Under the pieces are notes generated by a model, which was not told the DNA's origin, did not search any database, and saw nothing but the letters and a program-made list of their open reading frames with translations. A stretch of 64,000 nt of DNA. Origin: Citrus sinensis. Taxonomy: Eukaryota; Streptophyta; Magnoliopsida; Sapindales; Rutaceae. The translations under genes were made by a program, and so were the position numbers. The stretch is taken from contig NC_068564.1 of the NCBI RefSeq assembly GCF_022201045.2, forward strand, positions 2,480,001 to 2,544,000, read 5' to 3'. Positions 38,301 through 50,697 of the stretch are shown here, in pieces; the stretch's first letter is position 1; each line of letters starts with the position of its first letter.

Positions 38301-41300
38301 AAGCGGCTGATCAAGGGGATCTGTTGAACTTAATGATCATCTCTAATGGCCAGTTCTCAGAGGTTTGTACTTCTTTTTGGCGGTTGAATTTGCCTAAACA
38401 TTATAATTCTTAGAAACCTGGTTGATAGGGTTTTTGGCATACAGGTTGCTAGAGCCAGGAAAGCTGTTCAATCAGCCAAGGAGGAATTAGATTCTTTGAT
38501 TAATATGTGTCGCAAACAGCTTGGCATGCGAAATTTGGAGTTTATGAGTGTTTCTGGAATAACACATCTGATAGAGGTTGGTCAGTTGATTACTTTTAGG
38601 TTTATTTTAAAAGAATCTAATCTTTCCAGCTGCGGGCTATATGTCAACCCTCCAATGTGTTCTTCTTTTTGTATCCTGCTTAAAAAAACACACCCACCCA
38701 CCCGTTCATTTGTCACTTAATTTACTGGCATGTACCTTCAAGAATGGACTTGCTACTTTCTAAATCTTGAATTGAATTTAGATAGTGATCGCAGTAGATG
38801 TTATTCTCTTCATTGTGTCCTTTCATGCTCCCTTCTTTGTGTCTCTCTGATTTGATGTGGTCATACTTCGTGGACCTTTATCTCAACAAGATGCTGCCAA
38901 ATTGTTTATTATTCTTTTCTTTTGGAAGTTCATCATTTGATCCTTACACCTGAACCAGTGTAACTTTGACTGCAGTTACCTGCAAATTTCAAGGTGCCTC
39001 TTAACTGGGCTAAGGTAAACAGTACCAAAAAGACGATCCGATATCATTCACCAGAAGTATTGACTGCTTTAGACCAATTAGCGCTGGCCAATGAAGAACT
39101 CACCATTGTCTGTCGAGCTGCTTGGGATAGCTTCCTTAAGGAATTTGGCGGATACTATGCTGAGTTCCAAGCTGCAGTGCAAGCACTAGCTGCTTTGGAC
39201 TGCTTGCATGCGCTTGCCACTCTTTCAAGAAATAAGGTAATCTTGGGATGTTAATTATGTAAAATTCATGCTTCACCTTGCAACCAAATTGATATTATAT
39301 AATTCTTTCTGTTGTTTGTTGCAGAATTTTGTTCGACCAGTATTTGTGGATGACCATGAGCCTGTTCAGATACATATCTGTTCGGGTCGTCACCCAGTAT
39401 GTATATGATGCTTACCAGATTTAACTACACTCATTACTTACAGCATTTTGAGGGAGTGTATGGACAAAAAGTATTGATTTCAATATATATTAGTAAAAGT
39501 ATACAATTAATCAAGTTCCTAACCTGTCATCCATCTTTATTGTTCCTTGTACACAATTTTCATATATGGAAAGCCCAGCAGGGGCTCATCTGCTCCTTTG
39601 GTTGTTCCCTGGTTTCTGGGTGTGAGAAAGAATGGATTAGAGAAGAATATTTTTCCCTTGTGCTATAATTTTATGCACTTGTGAGAAGAAAGATTTGGAA
39701 GTTTTTCATCATTATCATAGATATTGCAGATTCTTTCAAAAAAAAAAATTTGGTGTGCAAAGAGTATAGAGTGATGTAAATAAGATTATGTTTTTCTTCC
39801 TTCCTGTGATGCGGGCTCTAGTAGTTGTATCAGTTTCGTTTGTTTGGTAGTTCATTAGTTGCCTCTGGTTGTTCTGAGTTGCTCTTATTATATGGTTGAG
39901 TAATACAAGTACTAAGTTCATTATTGCTTTTACTTAGCGTTCTCCTCAGGTTTGTTCGTTGCTAAGGTGTTCATTTTTTGCATTTTTTTTTTTGTAAATT
40001 AATGTTTACTAGTTTTGACCAGGTCCTGGACACCATATTACTAGATAATTTTGTCCCGAACGATACAAACTTGCACGCTGAGAGAGAGTATTGTCAGATT
40101 ATTACTGGACCTAACATGGGTGGAAAGAGTTGCTATATTCGTCAAGTTGCTCTCATTGGTATTATGGCTCAGGTAGTTGAATAGCTATTTTAAACATATG
40201 TTTGTTTTATGCGGTGAATATGAGGCCATAAGCTCATGAATGCCATACTGTGCATCTAAAGATGTTACCTTTTGAAGATATCTAGTAGGATAGTAAGTAG
40301 TATTTATTATAATGGGTCAATGTGAAAATAACTGGTTCATTGCTTTCCTCATTATGCTAAATGATAAGACTGCATCTTCTAGGATATCATTTCACTTCAG
40401 AGTTCATTCAAATTGTTGTTCATGTTTATCTTCTAGGATCTTATTTCACTCAGTCAGTTGTTGGTCATATTCATCTTCTGGGATGTTATTTAACCTCAGT
40501 TAGTTCTTGGTTCTATTTCACTCACTCAGTTGTTGGTCATATTCATTTTCTAGGATATTATTTCACTTCAGTCAGTTCTTGGCTTTCTCTCTCTCTTCCA
40601 CTCCTAAACCTGGTGTTGAGGTTGTATTCTTGTTCATTGGCTCTCTTATATGCTCCATACTTCGTGACAATGCTGAGTTGGTTGATTTTTGGTTTTTCTA
40701 ATGCTAAGCCAGTTTTTCGTTCTTCTGGTGTTATTGATTGGTACATTATTCTGAGTACACTTGTGCATGATTTTTAGTTGTGCACTGAAACAGATGAATT
40801 TTGTACCAATTGTCTTCTCCTACTAATGATGGTTCTTTATTTCTTCTCATTAATAAAATCAGTGCCTTCTGGTCATTGCTTTATTGATACTTTCTGATAC
40901 CTCTAGGTTGGTTCCTTTGTACCAGCATCATCAGCGGAACTGCATGTGCTGGATGGCATCTACACTCGGATGGGTGCTTCTGATAGTATCCAACAAGGGA
41001 GAAGCACCTTTCTAGAGGAACTAAATGAGGCTTCTTATATACTCCGCAATTGCACAGCTCAGTCACTGGTTATTGTTGATGAACTTGGAAGAGGCACAAG
41101 TACACATGATGGAGTAGCGATTGCTTATGCCACATTGGATTATCTTCTAGAGCATAAAAAATGCATGGTTCTATTTGTTACTCACTACCCTAAGATTGCT
41201 GACATAAAGACCAAGTTTACTGGCTCTGTGGGGACATACCACGTTTCATATTTGACCTCACACAAGGTTATGGGCCCAATGGACTCAAAATCTGATCAAG

Positions 41301-42267
41301 ATGTCACCTATCTTTATAAGGTTGTGCCAGGTGTCTCAGAGAGTAGTTTCGGGTTTAAGGTTGCTCAGCTTGCACAGGTAATTCTCAGACTCTCTCCAGC
41401 CTTTTGTTGGTCTAAGTGATTATATATTCTGGAAGAAAACAAGCTTGCAATAAACTGAGTTTCTATTAAGTTACGTGATGCAAAACACAGAGAGGGAAAT
41501 TCATAGTGTTTTGCCTGAAAGGAAAGGAAAGGGGATAATAGGAGAGAGAAAATTCCCTTTGTTGACATAGCTTGTCAATTGGGCTCCAGAATTCAGGTTT
41601 CATAATTAATCTGGCCAATTAGGGAATCTTTAACTTTTTGGATCTTTGAGATAGAGTTTCATAATTGAGATGTATTGTTCACCTTTTTTATGAAGTTGGC
41701 TCTTTTTGTTTAAGTTGATTGTGCACCATCTCATTGCAGCTACCTCCGTCCTGTATTAGTCGAGCCACTGTCATAGCTGCAAAACTGGAAGCTGAAGTAA
41801 GCAGCAGAGTCCAGAACAGATCAGCAAAAAGGGACCTATTAGTAAAACTTAGTGATCAAGAACAGGAAGCGCAAGAAAATATGCCCGTATCACCTGAAAG
41901 TTTCTACTTAGGAAGGGTAGAGGCTTCTGAAGATTTGATTAGCTCTTACAGGGACTTGTTTCTAAACTTGAAATTTGCAACACATGACGATAACCCTGCA
42001 AAAAGCTTCCAGTTTTTGAAGCATGCTAGAAGTATTGCAAAGGAACTAATAATCAGGTACGGTGTATGTGATGAGTATTACTTATTTTTTTCCTCTTAAG
42101 TGTTATTCAATTTTGTTTTTGCTCCTTTCATTCTTTCGTAGTAGTATCTTATTTTTATTAAATGTTTTTGAGGTTTGAGAAGGTAGTCACCCTGTTGTCA
42201 CCTGATTATCTATGATCAATCGCTGACTGATCTGAGAATTCTTTCAATCTTCTGCTTTTCCAGATAA
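35307..42267 (+). CDS. MSH3: DNA mismatch repair protein MSH3
   Basis: MutS homologue that pairs with MSH2 (MutS-beta) to bind insertion/deletion loops in the nucleus. Thirteen coding exons: 35307-36203, 36683-36874, 37155-37319, 37437-37535, 37614-37865, 38111-38362, 38445-38576, 38976-39236, 39325-39396, 40023-40172, 40907-41377, 41740-42056, 42264-42267. They give 1,087 aa (Arabidopsis about 1,081). A PIP box QQVISRFF is at residues 6-13. The mismatch domain has GYKF at 117-120 in place of the MSH6 Phe-x-Glu, as in MSH3. ATPase motifs: Walker A GPNMGGKS (803-810), signature STFLEEL (857-863), Walker B VIVDE (879-883), THYP switch. I chose Met at 35307 over upstream in-frame 35205 because [15 protein letters not shown] matches family N-termini. 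The last exon supplies only one base plus the stop. Convergent with SEND1. Confidence 0.97.
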
Positions 42268-42765
42268 AAGTCGGTTAAGATGAAGCAGATCACAATGTAT
42301 TCTGCTGAGGACGTTTCTCTAATGACGACTCAGCTCAAATAGTCTTCAGTTTTTTAGATATTTTGTCGCGTAAAAGTTCCTTATATAAAGTGAATGCGAC
42401 AACCTTGTATAGTTACTAGCAAATTGTCATCGGTTGGCATGTACACGGAACCCGGCAATCAAAATGAGCCGTAAGTTATGATGATGCCCAGGGAGCAATG
42501 TAAAAAGAAGTGGAATTTTCCCATTCGGTTTCCTCGGAGTTGTACACATTTTCCCTCATCATATTATTATTATTGTATGCTTTTGTAATCTATCCTTTGA
42601 GAAGCAATGTGTTCGGCACAAAATTCCAAGGATTTGAACCAAGTAATGAACTTGAAAAGGCAGATCAAACCTGGGCTGGCCAAACGCACATACACATTCA
42701 TTAGGATATCACAAGCCCGAATTATAAATAAAAATTCTTCCAGATAATTCTAACTTCATGAGCGA

Positions 42766-45700
42766 TTAAGAAATGTCATCTCTAATGCTGGCAATGAACA
42801 TTCTAAGCGCTCTTGCCTTCCTCTCAAGCTCAGGTGACTTTTCAGTTTCTGAATCACTTAATTCTATTGTGTTAATAGGCTGATCACTCATTTCTCTAAT
42901 TCTGGAAACATTTCGGCACTGCACTGGTGAAGGGCTCACAAGGTCAATGATCTCAGCTTTGGCAGCAGTCGAACCAGTAGGATAGCAAGACATGTTGGCA
43001 TTGCTTTTTGATTCTGCATCAAGCAACAGGTCTTGCCGCCTTGTCAAATCAATTTCAGTAGCAGCAGTCCAGTCTTCTGACATCACTACTCTTGACGAAA
43101 AGGATGCATTACTTGATGTGCTGTTTTCTGATTCAATGTCAAGCATCAAAGCTTGGAGTTTCTGATCAATTTCAGCAGCAGAAGATTTGGGTTTTGATTT
43201 CTTTGGTTGTCTAAGAGCCCTTCTCTCCTCAAACTCCACAATTTTTTCAGGACAAGCGCTACAAGTAAATAAGGGGGGTGGGGAACCACAGCATTGACAT
43301 AAGATTCTTAACACACAGCATACTGAAAAACAATTCAAACTATAATGAAGACGACAAAACTAGCAACTTATTATATGTCTGTGATATTGAAATACCAATC
43401 TAACATAACAAGGACAGATTACCTTTCTATTAGATCTGCTGGAACCACAGAAGATTTAAGTCCATATGATTCTTCCCATGAGACCTCAAAGCATTCTTTC
43501 CCTTGAAGTTTTCTGGACTTAATAATTCCTGTTATAGGGCACTTAACTGGTACCTTCTGTAGCGGAAGATCAACCCCTAGCGCTAATGTATTTGCCCGCA
43601 AATTGGCAAATCGACGTAAATCTCTTTCAGCAATTTTAGGAAGGATATACTCATCTGAGCAAATAATAAAAAAATAAGTTAAAAAGAGCATGGAAAGATG
43701 CCGGAACTTTTTCTGAGCAAGTGTTCCCTCAATTTAAAGATCTCCCACCAAGATTTTTCACTTGAAATTCAAACAGTTAACCGTACAATTTAAGGAATTT
43801 GAGAAATTAAAAGATATGAAAAAAACTTGATTTTGATGAAAAGAAAAAAATCCAAACTCACATGCATGTTAAAAAAAAAAAAAAAAAAAAACTGTTTTGA
43901 AGTGCTCATATCAGAAATAAACTCTCCTTCTCACATTAGAATCTTAAGCGGACTTGACTGACATGCTCAAAGTCCAAATGACAAGCTTTCATAATATTCT
44001 TGCAACTCACGAATGTGAGCATGAAGATGCAATAAACATGTCTGACGCAGAAAGTGTCTCTCTCTAGTGTAAACTAAAAAATCACCTGTTTTACACTAAA
44101 AATCACCTGTCTTTTCAGGAGGCCACTGAAAGAACTGTACACATACTTGGTGAAGTCTGGCATGCTGAAATAGATGTTGAGCAAGAACCCTGACAAGATA
44201 AAGAGTAGACATTCATGACAAAAAATTGCTGCAGGTTGCACTTGTATAAATTTATTAAAAGAAAAGTCTTCGTAGGTAAATAACAGTTCAGCCTGCTGTA
44301 GAAAGCCTAGAAAGAAACAATACAACAGCACCAATCTTACCACCTGTGCACACTCATTCATCTGTGTATGTGAAAGAGCAAGAGATGGGAATGGGGGTTT
44401 TAGTACAGAATTGTGACTAATTTTACCTGTGGACTGCCTCAGAGTCTGCTGAGTAGCACTTTGGGTTTGAATATGCATCAATCACTTGTGAAAACGGAGT
44501 CTCCCTTTGTAAAGAATGATCAGTTCCTATCATGACCATCAAGTATTTCGGAGAAAGTTAATAAGCAGCATCTTTTTCCATTTGAGAATGTCAATCAGTT
44601 ATTCTTATGAAGAACCAGCTTTTACCTTTCAAATACCTTGATGGAAATCCCCTCAAGTTGGACATTTTACAAATTCCAATTTGTAATACTTAGGTTTAAA
44701 GTTTATTGAAGGAAAAAAATTAAAACAAATTACAGAAAATAACCAAGTAATCATTTTCAACTGAAGAACGAACTAATGATGTCCAGTTCACTGTTTCTTG
44801 GGTGAAATGAATCATCCCTAATTTCTGAATACTTGGACAAATTGGGATGTAGAAATTTTTTTTATTATAAATCTCAAAATTTAATAAGCATTTATTTGTC
44901 TGCTTCAAGATACTAAGCTAAAGTCTAGTCCTCCAACATGCTAATTTTAGCTCATGACCAATTCCGTCATGTGAACTCACAATTACTTCAGAATGCTCTG
45001 AAACACACAACTAAATAGAGCTATTGAGCTAGATGCAAAACATGATAGTAAGATGTGGGCACAGAAGGTTTTTTCTTTCACCATTTACATTGATCTCTTG
45101 ATTCAAAGACTCTTCCTTGTTATTGCACTTGAAAGACCATCCCTCTTTCTTTGAATTTTTGGCCCTCTTGACAAAAGATAGCCCCTCTGATGCTATTCGT
45201 TGAAGAACAACATTATCTCCAACAGATTTAACAATCTGGCATGCTGACTCCTATAGCCAGGGAAAATTTGCCACAACATATGCATTATTCTTACTATTCT
45301 TATGTGACAGCCATTTGTAATGAAGAAAAAAGTAATCAATGAGAGCTTAAAAGCAATAGAGAATAGAAGCATACCGGACCCAGACCACGAACTCCCTGAG
45401 AATAATCACTGCCAAGAAGTAGTGCTAGAGTAATCTGAAGACCACAAAATAAAGTGGAAAATGCAGGCATAAGATGAATAAACAACATAGTAAAAAGATA
45501 AGAATTCATCCCTTCCTGCACATACTTCTTCTAGAAAAGATGTTTAAGAAAATGGTAAAAAGTTGAAGTGATACGTTCTAGTAGTAGCTCAAGAAACATA
45601 GAAACTTACCAATGAGTTCCTTCCAAACCCAAGTTTTCTCTCTATATCATCCATTTCATAACAAACAACATAGCCTCTCTCACCTAATTCCTTCGAAAAT

Positions 45701-47660
45701 GGTCAGCAATATTGGTACTGATTAAGTGACTAGTAAACAACTCCTAATCCGCCATCTACTTACCAAGCCAAATGTCTCTGTACACTGTCCTTGCACCAAA
45801 AAGAAATATATCTGAATCTGATGAGAAACATCCATCCTGACAATAGTTAACAACATCAAATATTTACTAAGACAATGGCATGTGTTCGTAACTTGTAACT
45901 TTCAAACTAAAATCAAATAATCCAAACTTACCTTGTAATTTGAAAAAAAAAATGGAAAAAGTAGAAATAAAGAAAGATAGAGAGACGTCCTACTTACACA
46001 TAATGATTCTAGGTTTAACAATGCACACTGTGCTTCAGCTTCCTCAACCCTGAGTTTGGAAAAATTAGAAAAGTGAGAATAAGACCAAGGTTATCTCACG
46101 AGCAATAAAATAAGGAAAGAAAAATTTCAGTAAAATATTCTTATTAAATTGGTCATGGTTTTGTCACTCCTAAATCTTTTTGATCCTGATTCTGTGAAGT
46201 TAAAACCATTGTCTCTAACTGGAGTTATTTTGCTTTTCATTCACTATAAAAAATTAACAAAAAGTAAAGACAAAAGAAATATAAAAACTAACAAAATGAG
46301 GAAAATTAAGACCGAAAAAAGTGTGAAAATTGTCATTTCTATACCAGAATTATTAAAAAAATTTATTTCAGAAATTTGATTGTGTAGATGTATAGTTCAC
46401 GGTTACATAATCAAACATTGCTCCAAAACTTATATCTATAAATTTTTTTCTGATAGTAGTATGGTTTTGGTTAATCCAGCTCAGTACTCTTATATTTTGA
46501 CAAAATGATGTAGTAGTCTCAGCTTTGGAATTTACTTTCTATCAAATGAGCGAAAATTAAAATCCTAATACAATTACCCTTCCAAGCAAGGAACGCCTAA
46601 TGATAATCCAAGCGCTTTTGCCTCTTTAATCATGCAAGAGAACTCAGATCCCATATTTCTTCTTAAAGATGACATCTTATCCAAGTTCTTGTCATCCTGA
46701 GTAACCTGTCTTTCATCAATCAATACAAGTTGGTCAGAGTACAAATAATCCTTTTTCATACAGAAAAAAGTTTGATTAAACTCTAAAAAGCTTTCTACCT
46801 CTGATCCTGAATTTAAACGCCGTCTGTAAGTGGATAATTTGATGGCAGGTATCGATCCATCTAACACAAACAAAGATGTATCAGACTTTCAGTGTGTTTT
46901 GATTCAACATATAACAAGCAATGTGCCATCCTACTAAATAACTGGATCAAGAATTAAATGCAATTGTAGGAAGCACGCACATTTTTAGAAAGCGCTTAAA
47001 ATTACATGTAAGAATGCATAGTGTAAACTCACTTAAGCTTCTCAATAAAGCACTTGAATAGTGAAGATAGCTTTTCATCAATTGTTGCCCGAAAAGTGCT
47101 TGTTAGAAAAGCACTTATCATGTGCTCATCTCCCCCCCCCCCCCCCAAAAAAAAAGGCATTTTAATATCAAAAACCATTTCCATATATTTGGAATTCAAT
47201 TCAATCTAACAATTAAGGCTATTTCAAAGCACTGAAAAGAAACTGTAAGTAAGTTATGATTTTAATATTAATATCAAATTGCGGAAGAACAAAAAGACCT
47301 CTAATAAGAAATAAACAAAGAAATGAAAAATACCGGAAACGAAGATGAGGCCGCAATTCAAAGCAATGAGAGCTCTGAGGCGGTGAAAGAGACCCCTCAG
47401 AAAGAGCTTGTCCGTTTGCGGCCTATAAGATTTGTTCACGTTTTGAAGTTGCACTATCCAGCACGACAGATCTATGCATACCCTCTTGTTCCTTTCCAAT
47501 TTTAATTTTTTTAAATTACAAATTATGCAAATCAAAATGAATTTTGGGAAAGAGAGAGAGAGAATGAATTGAGTTAGAAATTAAGGACTTACTGGAGATG
47601 GTGAAGTGGAAGTGTTTTCTTGCATGATTCTAGAATATCCCACAGATTCTTCACTCCCAT
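42766..47660 (-). CDS. SEND1: XPG/FEN-family structure-specific nuclease SEND1 (GEN2)
   Basis: Holliday-junction/flap nuclease of the GEN1/SEND1 class, acting in replication-fork and recombination intermediates. Thirteen exons: 47593-47660, 47334-47491, 46799-46860, 46578-46705, 45998-46049, 45764-45836, 45610-45683, 45375-45434, 45082-45250, 44427-44526, 44107-44189, 43423-43654, 42766-43258. They give 583 aa. The XPG N-domain starts MGVKNLWDILESCKK and has NKRVCIDLSCW. The XPG-I acidic residues are EEAEAQC and SSDSDIFLFG; the helix-hairpin region is LLLGSDYSQGVRGLG. The C-terminal chromo-like part (EYILPKIAERDLRRFANL) and tail with ELSDSETE match SEND1. The 46706-46798 interval is a 93-nt, stop-free putative intron; if retained it adds 31 residues. 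Intron 2 holds a 15-bp C/G run (47132-47146). Confidence 0.92.
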
Positions 47661-48674
47661 TTCTGTTTGTTTTGAGGGAAAGGAAAAGAGTGATCTTTTC
47701 TCTCCTTCCAAGAGGGAAAGTCGAGGAAAATGAATTTGAAATTACCCGAATACTTTCTTTTATTTACTACCGAGATCCGCCTACCATCCGACGTCGTTTG
47801 ACCAGATACGTAACCGAAAACGACATCTTTTTATTTTTATTTTTTAATTTATTCACTTTATTATTTTAAATCTTACATCCTTTACGCTTCGCTTTCCTAT
47901 TATGACCAAGTTCCAGTTGTTTACGAAACTTTGGGAATTCAGTAACCGAAGATCGTATCATATGCGCGCAAATTCCAGAAGATAGCTCGAGGAGTTTTGG
48001 TTACTTGCCCCATTTTTAACAAATATGACTTGAACTGATTACTTTCTTTGTGCCGCTTTGCCTTTGCTATTGTTGCTGCTCGCTCCCTTACATTACTTGA
48101 AACATTGTCAATTCAATTCACGCAAGAAGAATCAAAGCCCTAGAGTGGCTGCATTAAAGATCCATGCGCAACAATTCACATGAAATTTTATGAACCTTTT
48201 GATATGAACAAATGTTAGTAAGCGGATTATCTGGGAATCTAAATATTAAAAATTTTCCGAGGCATGAAGAAGTTGAAAGCCTGGTATCACAACGGATAAG
48301 GATAGACAATGCAAACTGAATTAGTAACCAGAAGCACACCATCCATTTTCATGGCCTAGAAGCAATACAAAAAAGGGGTCCTTACATATTGCATATTCCA
48401 CTAGAACAAGAGGAGAGTATCTGAGCGATATCAAGCCAAACTTCCCAACAGAAACTACATAGTTCCATTATGAATTCCCAAAGTATGATTTGCCCGGTTT
48501 TATTTTTCGACAAAATTAAGCATTAAAAAACAAGTCTGCGATAGAAGTTTCCTAGACTAACAATGTAAACTTACTAATATGTGAAAAAATTCACAAATAC
48601 ACGCAGCCAAACAGATGGGGTTTGCCTTATGATTAAATTCTACTCCTCAGCATCATCAACAGATGGGGTTCGGC
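47661..48674. other. Spacer: SEND1 promoter and MSBP 3' flank
   Basis: About 1 kb between two minus-strand genes. It should hold the SEND1 promoter at the left side and the MSBP 3' UTR at the right. No other gene seen. Confidence 0.5.
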
Positions 48675-49852
48675 TTACTCCTTCTTAGTATCATCAGAAG
48701 ATGGGGTTGCCTCAGGTCCAGCGGCTGCAGTTTCTGACGGACCATATTCAGCAGGCTTAGCGATATCTACTTCTTTAGTTTCTGCAGGTGTATCAACAAC
48801 TCCTTTACTTTCTGCAGGTGTATCAACAACTCCTTCTTTAGGCTCAGTGGATTCACCAGAGGAGGCTCCATCTGTTACTGGAACTGTCGACTTGATAGAT
48901 CCAACCTTAACATACTTGCTCATGAACTTATACTCCCAGTCCTGCAATGCCTCCAACTCAAATGGACCAAGACCAGAGATATCACCAGTTAAATCTTTTT
49001 CCTCAAAAGACATCTTGGCAAGGGCCCTGCTAGCATCCTTTCCAGCAAACAACGCATATGGCCCACCAGGTCCATAAAACATCCTGCAAAAAGTTGATAG
49101 ATCATTAGATTGAATATCACACTTTAAATGTTTGAAGCCAGACGGGCTTCTTCATTGAAAGACCTATTTGAGCTACATGATGCAGTACGAGAAAAGCAAC
49201 TCGCTTGTGTCGAATTGTGTGGAACAAGATACAAGGCATGGTACTGGACTTTTAATCCACAAGTACTGCAAAAGTGCGAATTCGTTAACTTTAGCCACTA
49301 TACGGTCAAAATTAAGCAGTTCGAAACATATCTATAAGATTAATAAAATTATAATCAAATTCTTGGGTTGATAACAGATGAGGCAAATTAATCTTGATCT
49401 CCCATCAAAAGAAAAATAAATTTTTTTACTTCTGAAAAATCTCAAAAGCTAAACTTTACTTAACTTGCAAAAGCAAACACCAAAATCAGCGTTGACCCAC
49501 AAAAGGAAACGCCAAAAAAAAAAAAACCCACAAAAATATACCTGCTCTGAGAGACATCGTAGATCTGGCTCTTGATGGCCATGAGAAGGGGCTTTTTGGA
49601 ATCGGAGCCATCGTACTGTTTGAGCTCCTCCTCGGTAATCTCGCCTAGCTGAACAGGCGGTGGCAGAGGCTCCATCTGTTCCTCGTACTCCCTCGATCTC
49701 TGCTGATGATGATTATCGGACGAACCAAACATTCCCGACAGAACATAGTATATGGCCCACAGCAACGCAACAACTGTAAAAAACGCCGCCGGGGAGAGCC
49801 CCGTGTACGCTGTTATCGCCTCCTTTAGAGTCTCCCATAGTTGCAGAGCCAT
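48675..49852 (-). CDS. MSBP1: Membrane steroid-binding protein (MAPR family)
   Basis: Membrane-anchored cytochrome b5-like protein. Arabidopsis MSBP1/MSBP2 bind steroids, affect brassinosteroid signalling and scaffold ER cytochrome P450s in lignin synthesis. Two exons, 49542-49852 and 48675-49083, give 239 aa. MALQLWETLKEAITAYTGLS leads into a membrane helix (about 21-42). The heme/steroid-binding fold (about 68-165) includes LGEITEEELKQYDGSD, IYDVSQSRMFYGPGGPY and ALFAGKDASRALAKMS. The acidic tail contains a short duplicated VVDTPAE unit. I chose Met at 49852 rather than 49864 because the family begins MAL. By position it is related to both MSBP1 and MSBP2. Confidence 0.95.
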
Positions 49853-50118
49853 CACGGAGGTCAAGATTTTTTTTTTCCCCGGTCCCCTTTGGTATTATCC
49901 ACTCAGAGTCTGTAGGGGTTTGGTCTTAAATTGGCGGAAAATTGTTGCTACTGTTAAAGTCTCGCTGTGTATTTATTTTCGGAAATGGGCTGCTTTAACT
50001 AGTTTTAACCTACAATTTTAACACTCGATGTCTCTATGTCCCTATCAAAAAAAAAAAAAAAACATTTTAACATAAACTTTTGTCATAATATTATATAACA
50101 TTATTTTGGACAAAATTA

Positions 50119-50237
50119 TGGTGCAACTGTGGTACCATAACACAGCTGCACCTAGTCATTAAATTTAGCTGCACACATGTATTATAGCTGAATTTAATGA
50201 TTAGGTGCAGCTGTAGTATAATACCACAATTGCACCA
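50119..50237. mobile_element. Hairpin-forming mini-MITE
   Basis: A 119-bp near-perfect inverted repeat: left tggtgcaactgtggtacca, right complement tggtgcaattgtggtatta. It continues through cacagctgcacctagtcatt and the loop near cacatgtattat. TA dinucleotides flank it (50117-50118, 50238-50239), fitting a Stowaway/mariner-like TSD. The promoter side of the MSBP gene is about 270 bp away. Confidence 0.75.
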
Positions 50238-50697
50238 TAGCTAGACCCCATTATTGTAATGGTAATTACTTCACAGCCGTCCTATGGTCAAATAGTAAAA
50301 AAATTTCAACATTTATGATACAAAATAAAAAAGACTTTGGTCACATTATTCCACAATATTAATGATATTGAAATTTAAGAACCAACTAACTTTACTCACT
50401 GTATGATCGACAATTAAACACATAAGACAATTTTAAAGATATAATTAGTCAAATAATTACACTAACTTTTCATGATTCGAGAATATTGAATACTATTTTT
50501 TCACATTATATTTTTATTTTTAGATCGTTTGATATTAATTATAACAAAACTTTTAACTTAAATTTTAAAATATTCTTTGACCTTAATTTTAATATATTTT
50601 TTTCTTTACATGCTTTATATTTCTCTCTCTTATCTCTTGTTTATTTATTTATTTTTAAATATGAAAGATTTCGCAAAAGAGCGCATACCATTATGAT

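Noticed and set aside
44074..44481. A 135-codon minus-strand frame inside SEND1
   Set aside because: Reads through an intron; the splice-supported frame in the same place encodes the conserved QFFQWPPEKT segment.
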